64,000 nt of DNA from CAMDBL01 sp964498125 (GCA_964498125.1 CAZCGE010000051.1:1-64000); one strand, 5' to 3'; positions 51,462-60,138 are shown, counted from the first letter of the stretch. Numbers and translations are program-made. The notes: generated from the sequence alone by a model not told the origin.

Positions 51462-52430
51462 ATGACACGACTGTCGACGTTGGCACTTGCCGCGGCCGCG
51501 GCAGTGATGCTGGCCTGGCCGGCGGCGGCGCAGGACTATCCCACGCGATCGGTGCGCATCGTCGTGCCATTCGCGGCTGGCGGGCCGGCGGACTTGTTTG
51601 CGCGCGTACTGGCGCAGCATCTGTCAGACGCGCTGAAACAGTCGTTCGTGGTCGAGGATCGGCCCGGCGCCGGCTCGGTCATCGGCACCGGCGAAGTGGC
51701 GAAAGCACCAGCCGATGGCTACACGCTGCTGATGATGTCGAATACGCACACGACGAACGAGTCGCTGCTGCCCAACAAGCCCTATCAGCTGATGCGCGAT
51801 TTCGCGCCTGTGGCCGGCGTCAATTCCTCCGATCTGGTGCTGGTGGTGCACCCCTCGGTGCCGGCCAAGACGCTGCGGGAGTTCATTGCGCTGGCGAAGT
51901 CCGAGCCAGGCAAGCTCAACTACGCGTCATCTGGGCCGGGCACGCCCTATCACATGGCCGGCGAGCTGTTCAAATCGATGAGCGGCACGAACATCGTGCA
52001 CGTACCCTACAAGGGCAGCTCGGGCGCGCGCAACGACATCGTCGGCGGTCACGTGCAAATGATGTTCGATGCCGTCACGACCATGGCGACGATGGCCAAG
52101 GCCGGCCAGGTGCGCGCACTCGCCACCAGCGGCAAGGCGCGCACGGCGGTGCTGCCCGACGTGCCGACCGTGGCCGAGGCCGGCGTGCCCGGCTACGAGT
52201 CCACCATCTGGCTCGGCGTGATGGCGCCGGCGGGCACGCCCAAGCCGGTGATCGACAAGCTCAATGCCGAGATCAACAAAATCCTGGCGCGCGACGACAT
52301 CAGGAAGACCTGGGGCGAGCAGGGTGCCGAGACCATGCTCCTGTCGCCAGCCGCGTTCGACAGCCACCTCAAGGCCGACATCGAGAAATGGGCCAAGGTG
52401 GTGAAGGACGCCAATATCAAGGTGCAGTGA
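51462..52430 (+). CDS. Tripartite tricarboxylate (Bug) substrate-binding protein
   Basis: 322 residues. Sec signal (LSTLALAAAAAVMLAWPAAA) then the Bug core: YPTRSVRIVVPFAAGGPADL, VEDRPGAGSVIGTGEVAKAPADG, and VPYKGSSGARNDIVGG. The start at 51462 has GGAGGT six bases upstream. It binds a carboxylate for a TctABC-type permease, though no such permease genes are in the window. It is divergent from the pseudo-protease gene. Confidence 0.92.
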   Translation: MTRLSTLALAAAAAVMLAWPAAAQDYPTRSVRIVVPFAAGGPADLFARVLAQHLSDALKQSFVVEDRPGAGSVIGTGEVAKAPADGYTLLMMSNTHTTNESLLPNKPYQLMRDFAPVAGVNSSDLVLVVHPSVPAKTLREFIALAKSEPGKLNYASSGPGTPYHMAGELFKSMSGTNIVHVPYKGSSGARNDIVGGHVQMMFDAVTTMATMAKAGQVRALATSGKARTAVLPDVPTVAEAGVPGYESTIWLGVMAPAGTPKPVIDKLNAEINKILARDDIRKTWGEQGAETMLLSPAAFDSHLKADIEKWAKVVKDANIKVQ

Positions 52431-52441
52431 GCGTATTGCAC

Positions 52442-52472
52442 TTGAAATAAGTCACCCATTGGGGCATATAAT
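52442..52472 (+). promoter_or_regulatory. Sigma70-like promoter, probably leaderless
   Basis: TTGAAA at 52442-52447 and TATAAT at 52467-52472 with 19 bases between. The downstream ATG is at 52480, seven bases after the -10 box, which leaves room for little or no leader. CCCA-T-TGGG within the spacer could be an operator. Confidence 0.6.
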
Positions 52473-52479
52473 TGTGGCG

Positions 52480-52824
52480 ATGCGCTGGACGCGTGCCGAC
52501 TTCGGGGCCAGTGAGATCGCGATAGTGGAGGCGGAGCATCCGGTGCTCGCCTGCACGATCCTGACGCCAGCCGGTGTCGTGTCGATCATGGCGGAGGCCA
52601 GCGAGAGCGAGGATGGTGCCACGCTCCTGTTGCGCAAGGCGCACATCGAGGGACCCGGCGCAAATATCCTCGGTGTCGCCAACGTGAGAGTGCTGGCCGA
52701 GGTGGTGATGAAGAGGATGGGATATGACGTCGTCGAGATTGAGGGAGCGCCTCGCACGACTGGGGCCAATCCGGGACATCGACCGCGTTACCGGTTCGCC
52801 CGCCGTCGCGCATCTGAGCTGTGA
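52480..52824 (+). CDS. Small unknown protein upstream of XRE regulator
   Basis: 114 residues of unknown family. The first 85 residues look like a small alpha/beta domain (MRWTRADFGASEIAIVEAEH, then LLLRKAHIEGPGANILG, VLAEVVMKRMGYDVVEIEG); the last 30 are basic and overlap the start of the next gene by 101 bases, which points to a frame kept by its neighbour. It could be the toxin-like or effector partner of the XRE protein, but nothing seen here proves that. A frame start upstream at a TTG at 52459 is less likely. Confidence 0.5.
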   Translation: MRWTRADFGASEIAIVEAEHPVLACTILTPAGVVSIMAEASESEDGATLLLRKAHIEGPGANILGVANVRVLAEVVMKRMGYDVVEIEGAPRTTGANPGHRPRYRFARRRASEL

Positions 52825-53224
52825 CGACCGTGCCGCCGTGAAGGCGGTGTCGGCGACCCGGGAGCTGGCACGCCGCGGGCTTTCGTTGCTGCGCGCCAAG
52901 CGGACGGTCGAGGCCGTGCTGGAGCTCGGCTTTACCGCCATCCGGCTGCCGGCGGTCGAGGACCGCGAGACGCTGGCGAAGTCGCTGCGCAATGCCGGCA
53001 TCAGTGTCGGCTTTGTTGTCGACGACCTGGTCGACGTGCGCGGCCTGCGCGAGCGCCTCGACCTGACGCGGGAGCAGTTCGCCTGGCGCTTCAACCTGTC
53101 GATCGACACCGTCGAGAAGTGGGAAAGCGGCGAGCGTGAGCCCGATCGCGCCGCCAACAACTACCTCCGCGTCATCGCCGCCGACCCGGAGTTGGCGATC
53201 AAGGCCCTGGCCGGGGTGGAGTAG
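52724..53224 (+). CDS. XRE-family helix-turn-helix regulator
   Basis: 166 residues. The C-terminal third is a Cro/C1-type HTH: LREQ-like helix (LTREQFAWRFNLSIDTVEKW), followed by ESGEREPDRAANNYLRVI, as in HigA-type antitoxins. The N-terminal 100 residues are an unassigned alpha/beta region (RLARLGPIRDIDRV, AVKAVSATRELARRG, AIRLPAVEDRETLAKSL). It probably binds the spacer palindrome at its own promoter. The 101-base overlap with 52480 implies translational coupling or a mistaken upstream start. Confidence 0.7.
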   Translation: MTSSRLRERLARLGPIRDIDRVTGSPAVAHLSCDDRAAVKAVSATRELARRGLSLLRAKRTVEAVLELGFTAIRLPAVEDRETLAKSLRNAGISVGFVVDDLVDVRGLRERLDLTREQFAWRFNLSIDTVEKWESGEREPDRAANNYLRVIAADPELAIKALAGVE

Positions 53225-53336
53225 CCATCGTCGGATAGACACTCGCCTGCGCGAGGGCAAGCTCCGGAGACCCGACATGTGCCCGCGCCGAGAATTGTCG
53301 GCCGTGGTCCAGCGTCGACCCAAGCTCGGCCGACAG

Positions 53337-54110
53337 TCAAGAGATGGTCACGCCGCTGTCGACGGAGAGGATCTGTCCGGTCGTGATGGCCGACTCGTCG
53401 GAGACGAGGTAGACGGCCATGTCGGCGACATGGATGGGCAGGCCCAACCCGAGCAGGTGGGAGTCGGCCAGCTGCTTCAGGCTGGGATTGATGTCGATCA
53501 GTCGCTTGACGCGATCCGTCAGTGTCGCCGACGGCGCGATGGCGTTCACCCGGATCTTGTGCTTGGCGTAGTCGACCGCCATGGCGCGCGTCAGCGAGGC
53601 GACGCCGCCTTTGGCCGCGCCGTAGCAGGCACGGCCAGGGATCGCCATCAGGGCGAGGTTCGAGGACATGTTGATGACCGAGCCGCCGCCGCGCGCGATG
53701 ATGTGGGGCAGACCGACCTTCGAACACAGGAAAGTGCCGAACAGGTCGAGCTTGATGACGCGCCAGAACTCTTCCTCCGACGCCTCGGTCACGGCGCCAT
53801 CCTGCGGCGTCGACCCGCCGGCGTTGTTGTGCAGGATGTCGAGGCCGCCGAAGCGGCGCACGGTCTCCGCGAATGCCGCGGTAACGCTGGTCTTGTCGGT
53901 TACGTCGCAATGAATGAAGTGTGTATCGCCGCCCGCGTTGCCGGCCTTGTCGCGCGCGGAGGCGGCGGCGGCTTCGCCGAACTCCCGATTGATCTCGGCG
54001 ATCGCGACTTTGGCGCCTTCCTCGACAAAGCGCTCCGCCGTCGCGCGGCCGATGCCGCCGCCGGCGCCTGTAATAAAGGCGACTTTTCCTTGCAGTCTCG
54101 GGCCGGGCAT
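53337..54110 (-). CDS. Short-chain dehydrogenase/reductase
   Basis: 257 residues. Classical SDR with TGAGGGIGRATA at the N-terminus, NNAG, the catalytic serine in INMSSNLA and complete YGAAK. The start at 54110 has AGGAG seven bases upstream; the frame continues to 54293 without support. Convergent with the XRE gene and divergent from the MaoC genes (54284). Confidence 0.9.
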   Translation of the reverse strand: MPGPRLQGKVAFITGAGGGIGRATAERFVEEGAKVAIAEINREFGEAAAASARDKAGNAGGDTHFIHCDVTDKTSVTAAFAETVRRFGGLDILHNNAGGSTPQDGAVTEASEEEFWRVIKLDLFGTFLCSKVGLPHIIARGGGSVINMSSNLALMAIPGRACYGAAKGGVASLTRAMAVDYAKHKIRVNAIAPSATLTDRVKRLIDINPSLKQLADSHLLGLGLPIHVADMAVYLVSDESAITTGQILSVDSGVTIS

Positions 54111-54283
54111 GGCGCTGCTCCTGGATGGTCGGCTTTTGGGTCCGCAAGTGTTTAGCAGACATCTCGAGGCGAAAGAACCCGGCGGGAGGGCTGTGGCGGC
54201 ATGCGGGCTCGGGCATTGACGTTGACTGGGGCTTTCCCTTATCTCCCGCCTCGACCCACGCTCCGACACCTGAGGCATTTCGA

Positions 54284-54772
54284 ATGGCACCACAACCGCC
54301 CGCCGCCCCCGATGGCATTTGGCACTGGGAGGACATCAATCCCGGTGACGTGTTCGAACTGGGCAAATCCGTCATGACCAGGGACGAATTGCTGGCGTTC
54401 GGGCGCACCTTTGATCCGCAGCCGCATCACGTTGACGAAGCGGCGGCGCAGGCCTCCATGTTCGGCCAGTTGTTCGCCTCGGGCTGGCACTCCTGCTGCC
54501 TGCTGATGCGGCAGATGTGCGACGGCCTGCTCAACAAGTCGACGAGCCTCGGCGCCGGCGGCATCGAGGACGTGAGGTTCATGAAGCCGGTGTTCATCGG
54601 TGACGAATTGATGGGCAAGGCGACCTGCAAGGGCAAGCGGGCGCTGAATTCCAAGCCCGACGTCGGCACCATCCACTTGCTGATGGAGCTTGCCAACCAG
54701 CGCGGCGAAGCGGTGCTCGCCTGGGAATGCCACCAGTTCATGCGCCGTCGTCATCCCGGAGCGCCGACATGA
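54284..54772 (+). CDS. MaoC-like dehydratase, first of a tandem pair
   Basis: 162-residue hot-dog-fold protein of the MaoC dehydratase family. The hydratase-2 pattern RTFDPQPHHVDEAAA and the following ASGWHSCCLLMRQM are clear; the aspartate and histidine of D-x5-H act in acyl-CoA hydration. The start at 54284 begins the conserved part; its stop overlaps the second copy by ATGA. The two may form a heterodimer or act on different chains. Confidence 0.85.
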   Translation: MAPQPPAAPDGIWHWEDINPGDVFELGKSVMTRDELLAFGRTFDPQPHHVDEAAAQASMFGQLFASGWHSCCLLMRQMCDGLLNKSTSLGAGGIEDVRFMKPVFIGDELMGKATCKGKRALNSKPDVGTIHLLMELANQRGEAVLAWECHQFMRRRHPGAPT

Positions 54773-55260
54773 GCAACTATTTCGAGGATGTACCGGTCGG
54801 CGTCACGGTCGAGCTCGGCCAGACCGTGTTCCATCGCGAGGACATTCTGGCGTTTGCCGGCAAGTTCGATCCGCAGCCCTTCCACCTCGACGAGGAGGCG
54901 GCGAAAAAATCGCTGTTCGGCGGGCTGTGCGCCTCGGGCTGGCACACGGCGGCGATGTGGCTGCGCCACAACATCGACCACCGCAATCGCATCAACAGCC
55001 AGATCGTCTATCGTGGCGGCAAGCTGGCGAAATGGGGCCCCTCCCCCGGCTTCGAGAAGATCCGCTGGCTGAAGCCCGTGTTCGTCGGCGACACCATCCG
55101 CTACACCCAGCGCGTGCGCGACAAGATCGAAAGCAAGTCGCGCCCGACGCTCGGTTTGGTGGTGGCCGACAACGAGGGCTACAACCAGCACGGCGAGCTG
55201 GTATTCTCCGTCGTCAGCAAAATCTTCGTGGAACGGCGGAACCCAGGGCTCGCGGCGTAG
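54769..55260 (+). CDS. MaoC-like dehydratase, second of a tandem pair
   Basis: 163 residues, same fold as the preceding gene and parallel to it along its length: FEDVPVGVTVELGQTVFHRED, KFDPQPFHLDEEAAK, GGLCASGWHTAAMWLR. The catalytic D-x5-H pair is present. The start overlaps the preceding stop by four bases, so the pair is one translational unit and arose by gene duplication. Confidence 0.87.
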   Translation: MSNYFEDVPVGVTVELGQTVFHREDILAFAGKFDPQPFHLDEEAAKKSLFGGLCASGWHTAAMWLRHNIDHRNRINSQIVYRGGKLAKWGPSPGFEKIRWLKPVFVGDTIRYTQRVRDKIESKSRPTLGLVVADNEGYNQHGELVFSVVSKIFVERRNPGLAA

Positions 55261-55317
55261 GTAGGAGTGAGCGGAGGATGGCGGTCAGGCCGTCCGCGGC
55301 GAGGTCCGACACACTGC

Positions 55318-56625
55318 TCACACCAGCCCCACCGCCCGTGCCGCCAACGCCAATCCGCCGCACACCAGCAGCGTCTCGATGATATTGCGGTGCAGACGGA
55401 ACGTCAAAACGATCGCCATGGCCGACAGCGCCACCGCCAGCCAGTTGAGCGCCGTCAGGTCGGGCAGATAGACCTTCAGCGGCCCGAACCAGCGCTCCTT
55501 GGCCGAGGGCGACAGCACGTCGATGGCGAAGGTCACGGTCAGGTTGAGGATGACGCCAACCACGGCCGCCGTCACGGCCGCCAGGGCCGCCTTAAGGCGT
55601 GGTTCCGAATGCAGTCTTTCGATGTAGGGCGCGCCGACGAAGATCCACAGGAAGCACGGCGCGAATGTCGCCCAGGTGGTGGTGGCGGCGCCGAGCGCGC
55701 CCATCAGCCAGGGATCACCGCCGCCGAGCCGCATGGCGCCGAGAAAGCCGACAAATTGCGTCACCAAGATCAGCGGCCCCGGCGTCGTCTCGGCAAGGCC
55801 CAGCGCGTCGACCATCTCCAGCTTGTCGACCCAGCCGTAGTCTCGCGGCACCGCCTCGCGCATGTAGGCGAGCACCGCGTAGGCGCCGCCAAAGGTCACC
55901 ATGGCGAGTTTGGAGAAGAACCAGCCGATCTGCGCCAGCACGTGGTCGCGGCCATAGATCCAGGCGAGCCCGAACAGCGGCAGCACCCAGATCGCCAACC
56001 AGACAGCCGCGGTGGTCAAGGTTCGCGAGAACGGCACTGCAACCTCGACCCCCGCGACACTCGGCGTCGACGCGCCAAGACCGCGCCAGAAGCCGAACAG
56101 CGCCGCCGCCAGCACGATCACCGGGAACGGCACCGCGAACAGATAGATGGCGATGAAGGCGAGGCCCGCCAGCGCCCAGTCGACGTTGCCTTTCAACGCG
56201 CGCCTGGCGATGCGCAGCAGCGCCTCCAGCACCACGGCCAGCACAGCCGCCTTCACCCCGGTCAGCACCGCCTCCGCCATCGGCAGCTTGCCCCAGGCGG
56301 CATACAGCATCGACAGCACCAACATCATCAGTGCGCCCGGCAGCACGAACAACAGCCCGGCCGCCAATCCGCCTTTCAAGCCGTGCAGCCGCCAGCCGAC
56401 ATAGGTGGCGAGCTGCATCGCTTCGGGACCAGGCAGCAGCATGCAGAAGTTGAGCGCGTGCAGATAGCGTTGCTCGTCGATCCACTGGCGCGTCTCGACC
56501 AGCTCCTTGTGCATCATCGCGATCTGCCCGGCCGGACCACCGAAGGACAGCAGTCCGATCCGGAGCCACACCTTGAGGGCCTCGGCGAAAGTCGGCGTCG
56601 GTATCTCTGGTTGCGCATCATTCAT
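55318..56625 (-). CDS. chrA: Chromate transporter ChrA family
   Basis: 435 residues with two homologous CHR domains and about ten TM segments. Family motifs FGGPAGQIAMMHKELVE near residue 30 and the second-half FGGAYAVLAYMREAVP near residue 240 are present. It exports chromate (or sulphate analogues) from the cytoplasm. The start has GGGGAGG five bases upstream. It is coupled to the ChrB-like gene, 12 bases away. Confidence 0.9.
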   Translation of the reverse strand: MNDAQPEIPTPTFAEALKVWLRIGLLSFGGPAGQIAMMHKELVETRQWIDEQRYLHALNFCMLLPGPEAMQLATYVGWRLHGLKGGLAAGLLFVLPGALMMLVLSMLYAAWGKLPMAEAVLTGVKAAVLAVVLEALLRIARRALKGNVDWALAGLAFIAIYLFAVPFPVIVLAAALFGFWRGLGASTPSVAGVEVAVPFSRTLTTAAVWLAIWVLPLFGLAWIYGRDHVLAQIGWFFSKLAMVTFGGAYAVLAYMREAVPRDYGWVDKLEMVDALGLAETTPGPLILVTQFVGFLGAMRLGGGDPWLMGALGAATTTWATFAPCFLWIFVGAPYIERLHSEPRLKAALAAVTAAVVGVILNLTVTFAIDVLSPSAKERWFGPLKVYLPDLTALNWLAVALSAMAIVLTFRLHRNIIETLLVCGGLALAARAVGLV

Positions 56626-56637
56626 GTCCGCCTCCCC

Positions 56638-57453
56638 TCAAGCCTTCTTCACGGGCCAATTGTGCGTCTCGCCGGTCGCCAGCCTATGCCAGGCATAGAG
56701 CGCGTCATAGACGGGAAAGCCGCGCGCCAGCGCCGCGTGATCATCCCCGCCCGACTGTGCCGAGATGCCGAGCGAGACGGCCAGCAGGCCGGCAGCCTCC
56801 GGCGCAAGATCGAGCCGGGCCGTATCGGCGCCACGCACGATCAGTGCCAGCGCGTCGAGGTGCGGGTCCCTCAGTCCGAAGTCGCGGATCAGTGTGTCGA
56901 AGGTGCACAGCGGCCCATCGTGCGTGAAAGCGGCGCCTTCGATGTCATAAGCGATTCCGCCATTCTCCTCGGCGACCTTCAAAACGTGTGCCGGCTCGAC
57001 GAACTGAAAAATGGCGTCACGATCGATGAAGCGGCTGATCAGCCAAGGGCAGGCGATGCGATCGATCTTGGGGCGCACGCGCGTCACCCAGCGCGAGGCT
57101 GCGGCTTCGTCGCGGCGCGGCAGCGCACCCTTCAGGATCGTCGGATGGCCCGCCTTGGCCCAGTGCTCGAAGCCACCTTCCAGAACACGGACGTCACGGC
57201 CCATCGCCCGCAATTCGGCGGCGGCGAGCTGGCTGACGTTGTGGCCATGCACGCAATAGACGACATGCGGGCGCGCCGGCTCGATATCCCGGCCCCAGAC
57301 CCGCGTTGTCAGGTGGTCGCGCCAACGCGCGGCCGGCAACGCGCGCTCGGATTGATCATACGCGGCGCGCCGGCGCACATCAATGAGCACCGGTGCATCG
57401 GCCGAGCCGAGCGTGCGTGACAGGTCGTCTGCTGAAATAAAAAAATCGCCCAT
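56638..57453 (-). CDS. Rhodanese plus ChrB-domain protein
   Basis: 271 residues. The N-terminal rhodanese domain (about residues 1-105, APVLIDVRRRAAYDQ, VVYCVHGHNVSQ with cysteine in the active loop) is fused to a ChrB C-terminal-type domain (RWVTRVRPKIDRIACPWLIS, ending at residue 271). ChrB domains accompany chromate resistance. The start at 57453 has GGAGG five bases upstream; an earlier ATG at 57468 is possible. It is the first gene before chrA. Confidence 0.87.
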   Translation of the reverse strand: MGDFFISADDLSRTLGSADAPVLIDVRRRAAYDQSERALPAARWRDHLTTRVWGRDIEPARPHVVYCVHGHNVSQLAAAELRAMGRDVRVLEGGFEHWAKAGHPTILKGALPRRDEAAASRWVTRVRPKIDRIACPWLISRFIDRDAIFQFVEPAHVLKVAEENGGIAYDIEGAAFTHDGPLCTFDTLIRDFGLRDPHLDALALIVRGADTARLDLAPEAAGLLAVSLGISAQSGGDDHAALARGFPVYDALYAWHRLATGETHNWPVKKA

Positions 57454-57544
57454 TTGCGCCTCCAACATCTTCGGAGATCGGCGCTTGGGCGATGGCCTGA
57501 CGGGGCGGCCGCGTGATGCCCCGTGGCCAAGGCGTATAGTCCAT

Positions 57545-57573
57545 TGCAGTGCGCTGCACAACAACAAATTGTG
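57545..57573. promoter_or_regulatory. Inverted repeats before the chromate pair
   Basis: TGCAG-TGCG-CTGCA (57545-57558) touches CACAA-CAACAAA-TTGTG (57557-57573), in the 198-base divergent gap between the ChrB-like gene and the 57652 gene. A regulator site is inferred; none is proven. Confidence 0.3.
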
Positions 57574-57651
57574 GAAAACCGGCAGCCTTCGCACCTGCCA
57601 CATGACTTTGCGACGCTAAGCATTCGGCTCTCCCGACAAGGAGTGTCCGCA

Positions 57652-57909
57652 ATGCGCGCGTCCATCGGCCGTAATCTCGCCAGCGACGACATCACGAAGG
57701 CGCAGATCGAACGTCTCGCCAGAAACCTGATCGACCGGTCGCCGGACGAGTTGTCTGGCATTGCCGAGAGCAATCCCGCGCTGGTGCGTGAATGGGTCAC
57801 GGAGATGCGGCAGCGCCGCGAAGTCCTCGAGGCCGAAGTGCTGGCCCTCGACGCCGCCCTGCATCGCCTGCTCAGCGTACGAACCAGCCGTGGCCGGACC
57901 GCGGCGTGA
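57652..57909 (+). CDS. Small hypothetical protein (85 aa)
   Basis: 85 residues. AAGGAG lies eight bases before the start at 57652. It is mostly helical and charged (KAQIERLARNLIDRS, ALVREWVTEMRQRREVLEAE), without cysteines or a signal, so it is probably a small cytoplasmic coiled-coil or DNA-binding protein. No family recognised. Divergent from the chromate pair. Confidence 0.55.
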   Translation: MRASIGRNLASDDITKAQIERLARNLIDRSPDELSGIAESNPALVREWVTEMRQRREVLEAEVLALDAALHRLLSVRTSRGRTAA

Positions 57910-58013
57910 CCACTGGCTCAGTAGCGTAGGTCGGGTTGAGCGAGACGCCGTCATGCCGGAGGCATGCAACGGAACAGCCGAGAGAGGCCCGACAGCGTGG
58001 CTGAATGCTACCC

Positions 58014-58838
58014 TCAGCCCGCCAGCTCGCGCCCACGGCGTTCGGCGGCGGCCACGGCCCGGGTCATCAGCGCCTGCAATCCATCCGCTCCCATCAGCAC
58101 GTCGAGCGCGGCAGCCGTCGTGCCGCCTGGCGAGGTGACGTTCTTGCGCAGCGTTGCCGGATCGAGGCCGGACTGGCGCAGCAATTCACCCGAACCCGAC
58201 ACCGTATGATCAGCGAGCTTGCGCGCAAGTCCCGCATCCAGGCCGACCGCACGACCGGCCTCGGCAAGGCATTCGGCCAGCAGGAAGACATAGGCCGGCC
58301 CCGAGCCCGACACCGCCGTGACAGCATCGATCAACCGCTCCTCGGCCACCCAGTCCACTTCGCCGACCGTCGACAGCAGATCGCTCACCAGGTTCCGCTG
58401 CGCGGCGCTGGTGTGCTGATTGGCGCAGCAGACCGTGATGCCGCGACCGATGGCGGCCGGCGTGTTGGGCATGGCGCGGATCACGGCGCGACCCGGCGCC
58501 AGATGGCGCTCGAAGCTCGAGATCGTGCGTCCGGCGGCGATCGACAACACCAGCGTCCCGGGTCCGGCCAGCTTGGCGACGGGTGGGAAGACGGCCTCCA
58601 TCACCTGCGGCTTCACCGCCATCAGGATCACCGCCGGCGCCGCGCCCTCCTCCCCTAGCGACGCCACAGCTCTGATTTTGTGCCGATCGAGCACGGCCTT
58701 GACGTCCGCTGGCGGGGCTGGGTCCTGGACGATGACACCGCCCGGTTCCAGACCACGCTGCAGCCAACCCTCGAGCAACGCGCCGCCCATTTTGCCGGCG
58801 CCAACCAGCAGCAACGGGCCGTTCAGCGATAGGGTCAT
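58014..58838 (-). CDS. proC: Pyrroline-5-carboxylate reductase
   Basis: 274 residues. Final step of proline synthesis. The NAD(P) fingerprint LLVGAGKMGGALLEGW is at the N-terminus, VKPQVMEAVF and RAMPNTPA follow, and the dimer interface GSGPAYVFLL, TVSGSGELL and SPGGTTAAAL are typical. The start at 58838 has AAGGAG nine bases upstream; the extra 17 codons to 58889 lack support. Confidence 0.94.
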   Translation of the reverse strand: MTLSLNGPLLLVGAGKMGGALLEGWLQRGLEPGGVIVQDPAPPADVKAVLDRHKIRAVASLGEEGAAPAVILMAVKPQVMEAVFPPVAKLAGPGTLVLSIAAGRTISSFERHLAPGRAVIRAMPNTPAAIGRGITVCCANQHTSAAQRNLVSDLLSTVGEVDWVAEERLIDAVTAVSGSGPAYVFLLAECLAEAGRAVGLDAGLARKLADHTVSGSGELLRQSGLDPATLRKNVTSPGGTTAAALDVLMGADGLQALMTRAVAAAERRGRELAG

Positions 58839-59019
58839 GGGATCAGGCTCCTTGGTTGGCGACAGTCGGGTTTTAGGCCCCGCCAGCAATACCGTCTACC
58901 GTGGCGCATTCGCCCGGCTCCGGCTCCAAATGCACCATTTCCCAAGGCTGCCATAGGCATAGCGGGCGCATTGCGCTATTCCTCTCAACAATCGTGTAAG
59001 GGCGCGTAAGAGGGTGCCA

Positions 59020-60102
59020 ATGACGACCGAAGCCAAAGACCCCGTGACCGTGGCCGTCAATGCGCCGCCACTCGTCAAGGATCGCGGCTATGCACTCGAT
59101 CCCGAGGGCAAGGCCGCCTTGATGACGCCGGCCGCCGGCCCGCTGATCCGTATCCTCTCTGGCCCGACTCTGGCAACCCTCGTCGCCGGCTACGAGATGG
59201 ACAATCAAACCGCGATCACTGCTCAGAAGCACTACCGCCACTTGCACTGGTGCGCGATCATCGCGCGCTATGGCATCATCATTTTAGGTATCCTCGCGCT
59301 CACTTTCGCCCAGAGCCTCAAGTCATGGCTGCACGATGACATCAAGCCGTGGCTCGGCGCGGCACTCATCCTGCAGCTCGTGCTGTTCTTGGCGGCGCTG
59401 TCGATCGGTCTCTACATGCGAGCGACACACCCACTCGAGCGATGGATGCGCCTCAGGGCTTTCGCCGAGGTCAAGCGGCTGGCATTTTTCGACTCCGTCA
59501 TGCGGCGGCAAGAGCCGGCAAAAGCCGGCGAGATCGCCTTTCTGCAGCTCAAGCTCGAATTCATCGTGCGCTACCTGCTCGAGCCGCAACTCGCCTACTT
59601 CAAGGGCCGCGCCAAGGAACTCGGCCGCGGCACCGGTCTTGGCACGGCGAGCCTCGTCATCCTGGGTTTGGTCATCGTCTATACGGTTGGCCAGCTGGCA
59701 TTGAGCCTCGCTGTTCAGCTGGCCGTCTATGTGCCACCGTTCCCGTTCGATCCCGAGCTCGCCATGGGGCGCGCCCTGATCGGCGCGGCATTCGCCGTGC
59801 TGCTCGCCACCACGACGCTGTCGCAGATCGACGAGCGCAACGCGTTGCGCTTCAGCCAGACGGCAGAGAACCTGCAGGCCCTGCGGGATCGCACCCTCGG
59901 TGCGGTCAAACTGGCCGCCGCCAGGGGCGAGGATGCGGTGGTCGTCAGCTTTGTCCGCATCCTCACCGAGCAGGTGGGCTTCGGCGCCGCGGACTGGCTG
60001 TCGCTGGCCGAACTCGACGCCATCGCCGTGGCGACGCCGCCAGCGCCGCTCGATCCCGATCTGGTGTCCGCACGCCGGTTCCTGGCGGCGTTGAGCCCGT
60101 AA
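59020..60102 (+). CDS. Four-TM membrane protein of unknown family
   Basis: 360 residues. Two similar units: TM pair (HWCAIIARYGIIILGILALT and LGAALILQLVLFLAALSIGL), then an arginine-rich helix (ERWMRLRAFAEVKRLAFF); and later another TM pair (TASLVILGLVIVYTVGQLAL and LIGAAFAVLLATTTLSQI), then NALRFSQTAENLQALRD. The two-TM-plus-helix layout recalls SLATT/DUF4231-type membrane modules, here doubled, but motif support is weak. The start at 59020 has AAGAGGG upstream. Confidence 0.7.
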   Translation: MTTEAKDPVTVAVNAPPLVKDRGYALDPEGKAALMTPAAGPLIRILSGPTLATLVAGYEMDNQTAITAQKHYRHLHWCAIIARYGIIILGILALTFAQSLKSWLHDDIKPWLGAALILQLVLFLAALSIGLYMRATHPLERWMRLRAFAEVKRLAFFDSVMRRQEPAKAGEIAFLQLKLEFIVRYLLEPQLAYFKGRAKELGRGTGLGTASLVILGLVIVYTVGQLALSLAVQLAVYVPPFPFDPELAMGRALIGAAFAVLLATTTLSQIDERNALRFSQTAENLQALRDRTLGAVKLAAARGEDAVVVSFVRILTEQVGFGAADWLSLAELDAIAVATPPAPLDPDLVSARRFLAALSP

Positions 60103-60112
60103 GTGATCGGGT

Positions 60113-60138
60113 GGGGTCAGACCCATGGGTCTGACCCC
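60113..60138. repeat. 26-base palindromic element between convergent genes
   Basis: GGGGTCAGACCC-AT-GGGTCTGACCCC, a perfect palindrome in the 50-base gap between the membrane-protein gene and the ABC binding-protein gene. It could act as a bidirectional terminator stem. Unlike the in-gene copies it is 26, not 27, bases long. Confidence 0.8.

Noticed and set aside
55267..57420. Long plus-strand open frame (717 codons) opposite chrA and the ChrB-like gene
   Set aside because: Histidine-, glutamine- and arginine-rich composition typical of antisense frames; the opposite strand encodes recognised domains.
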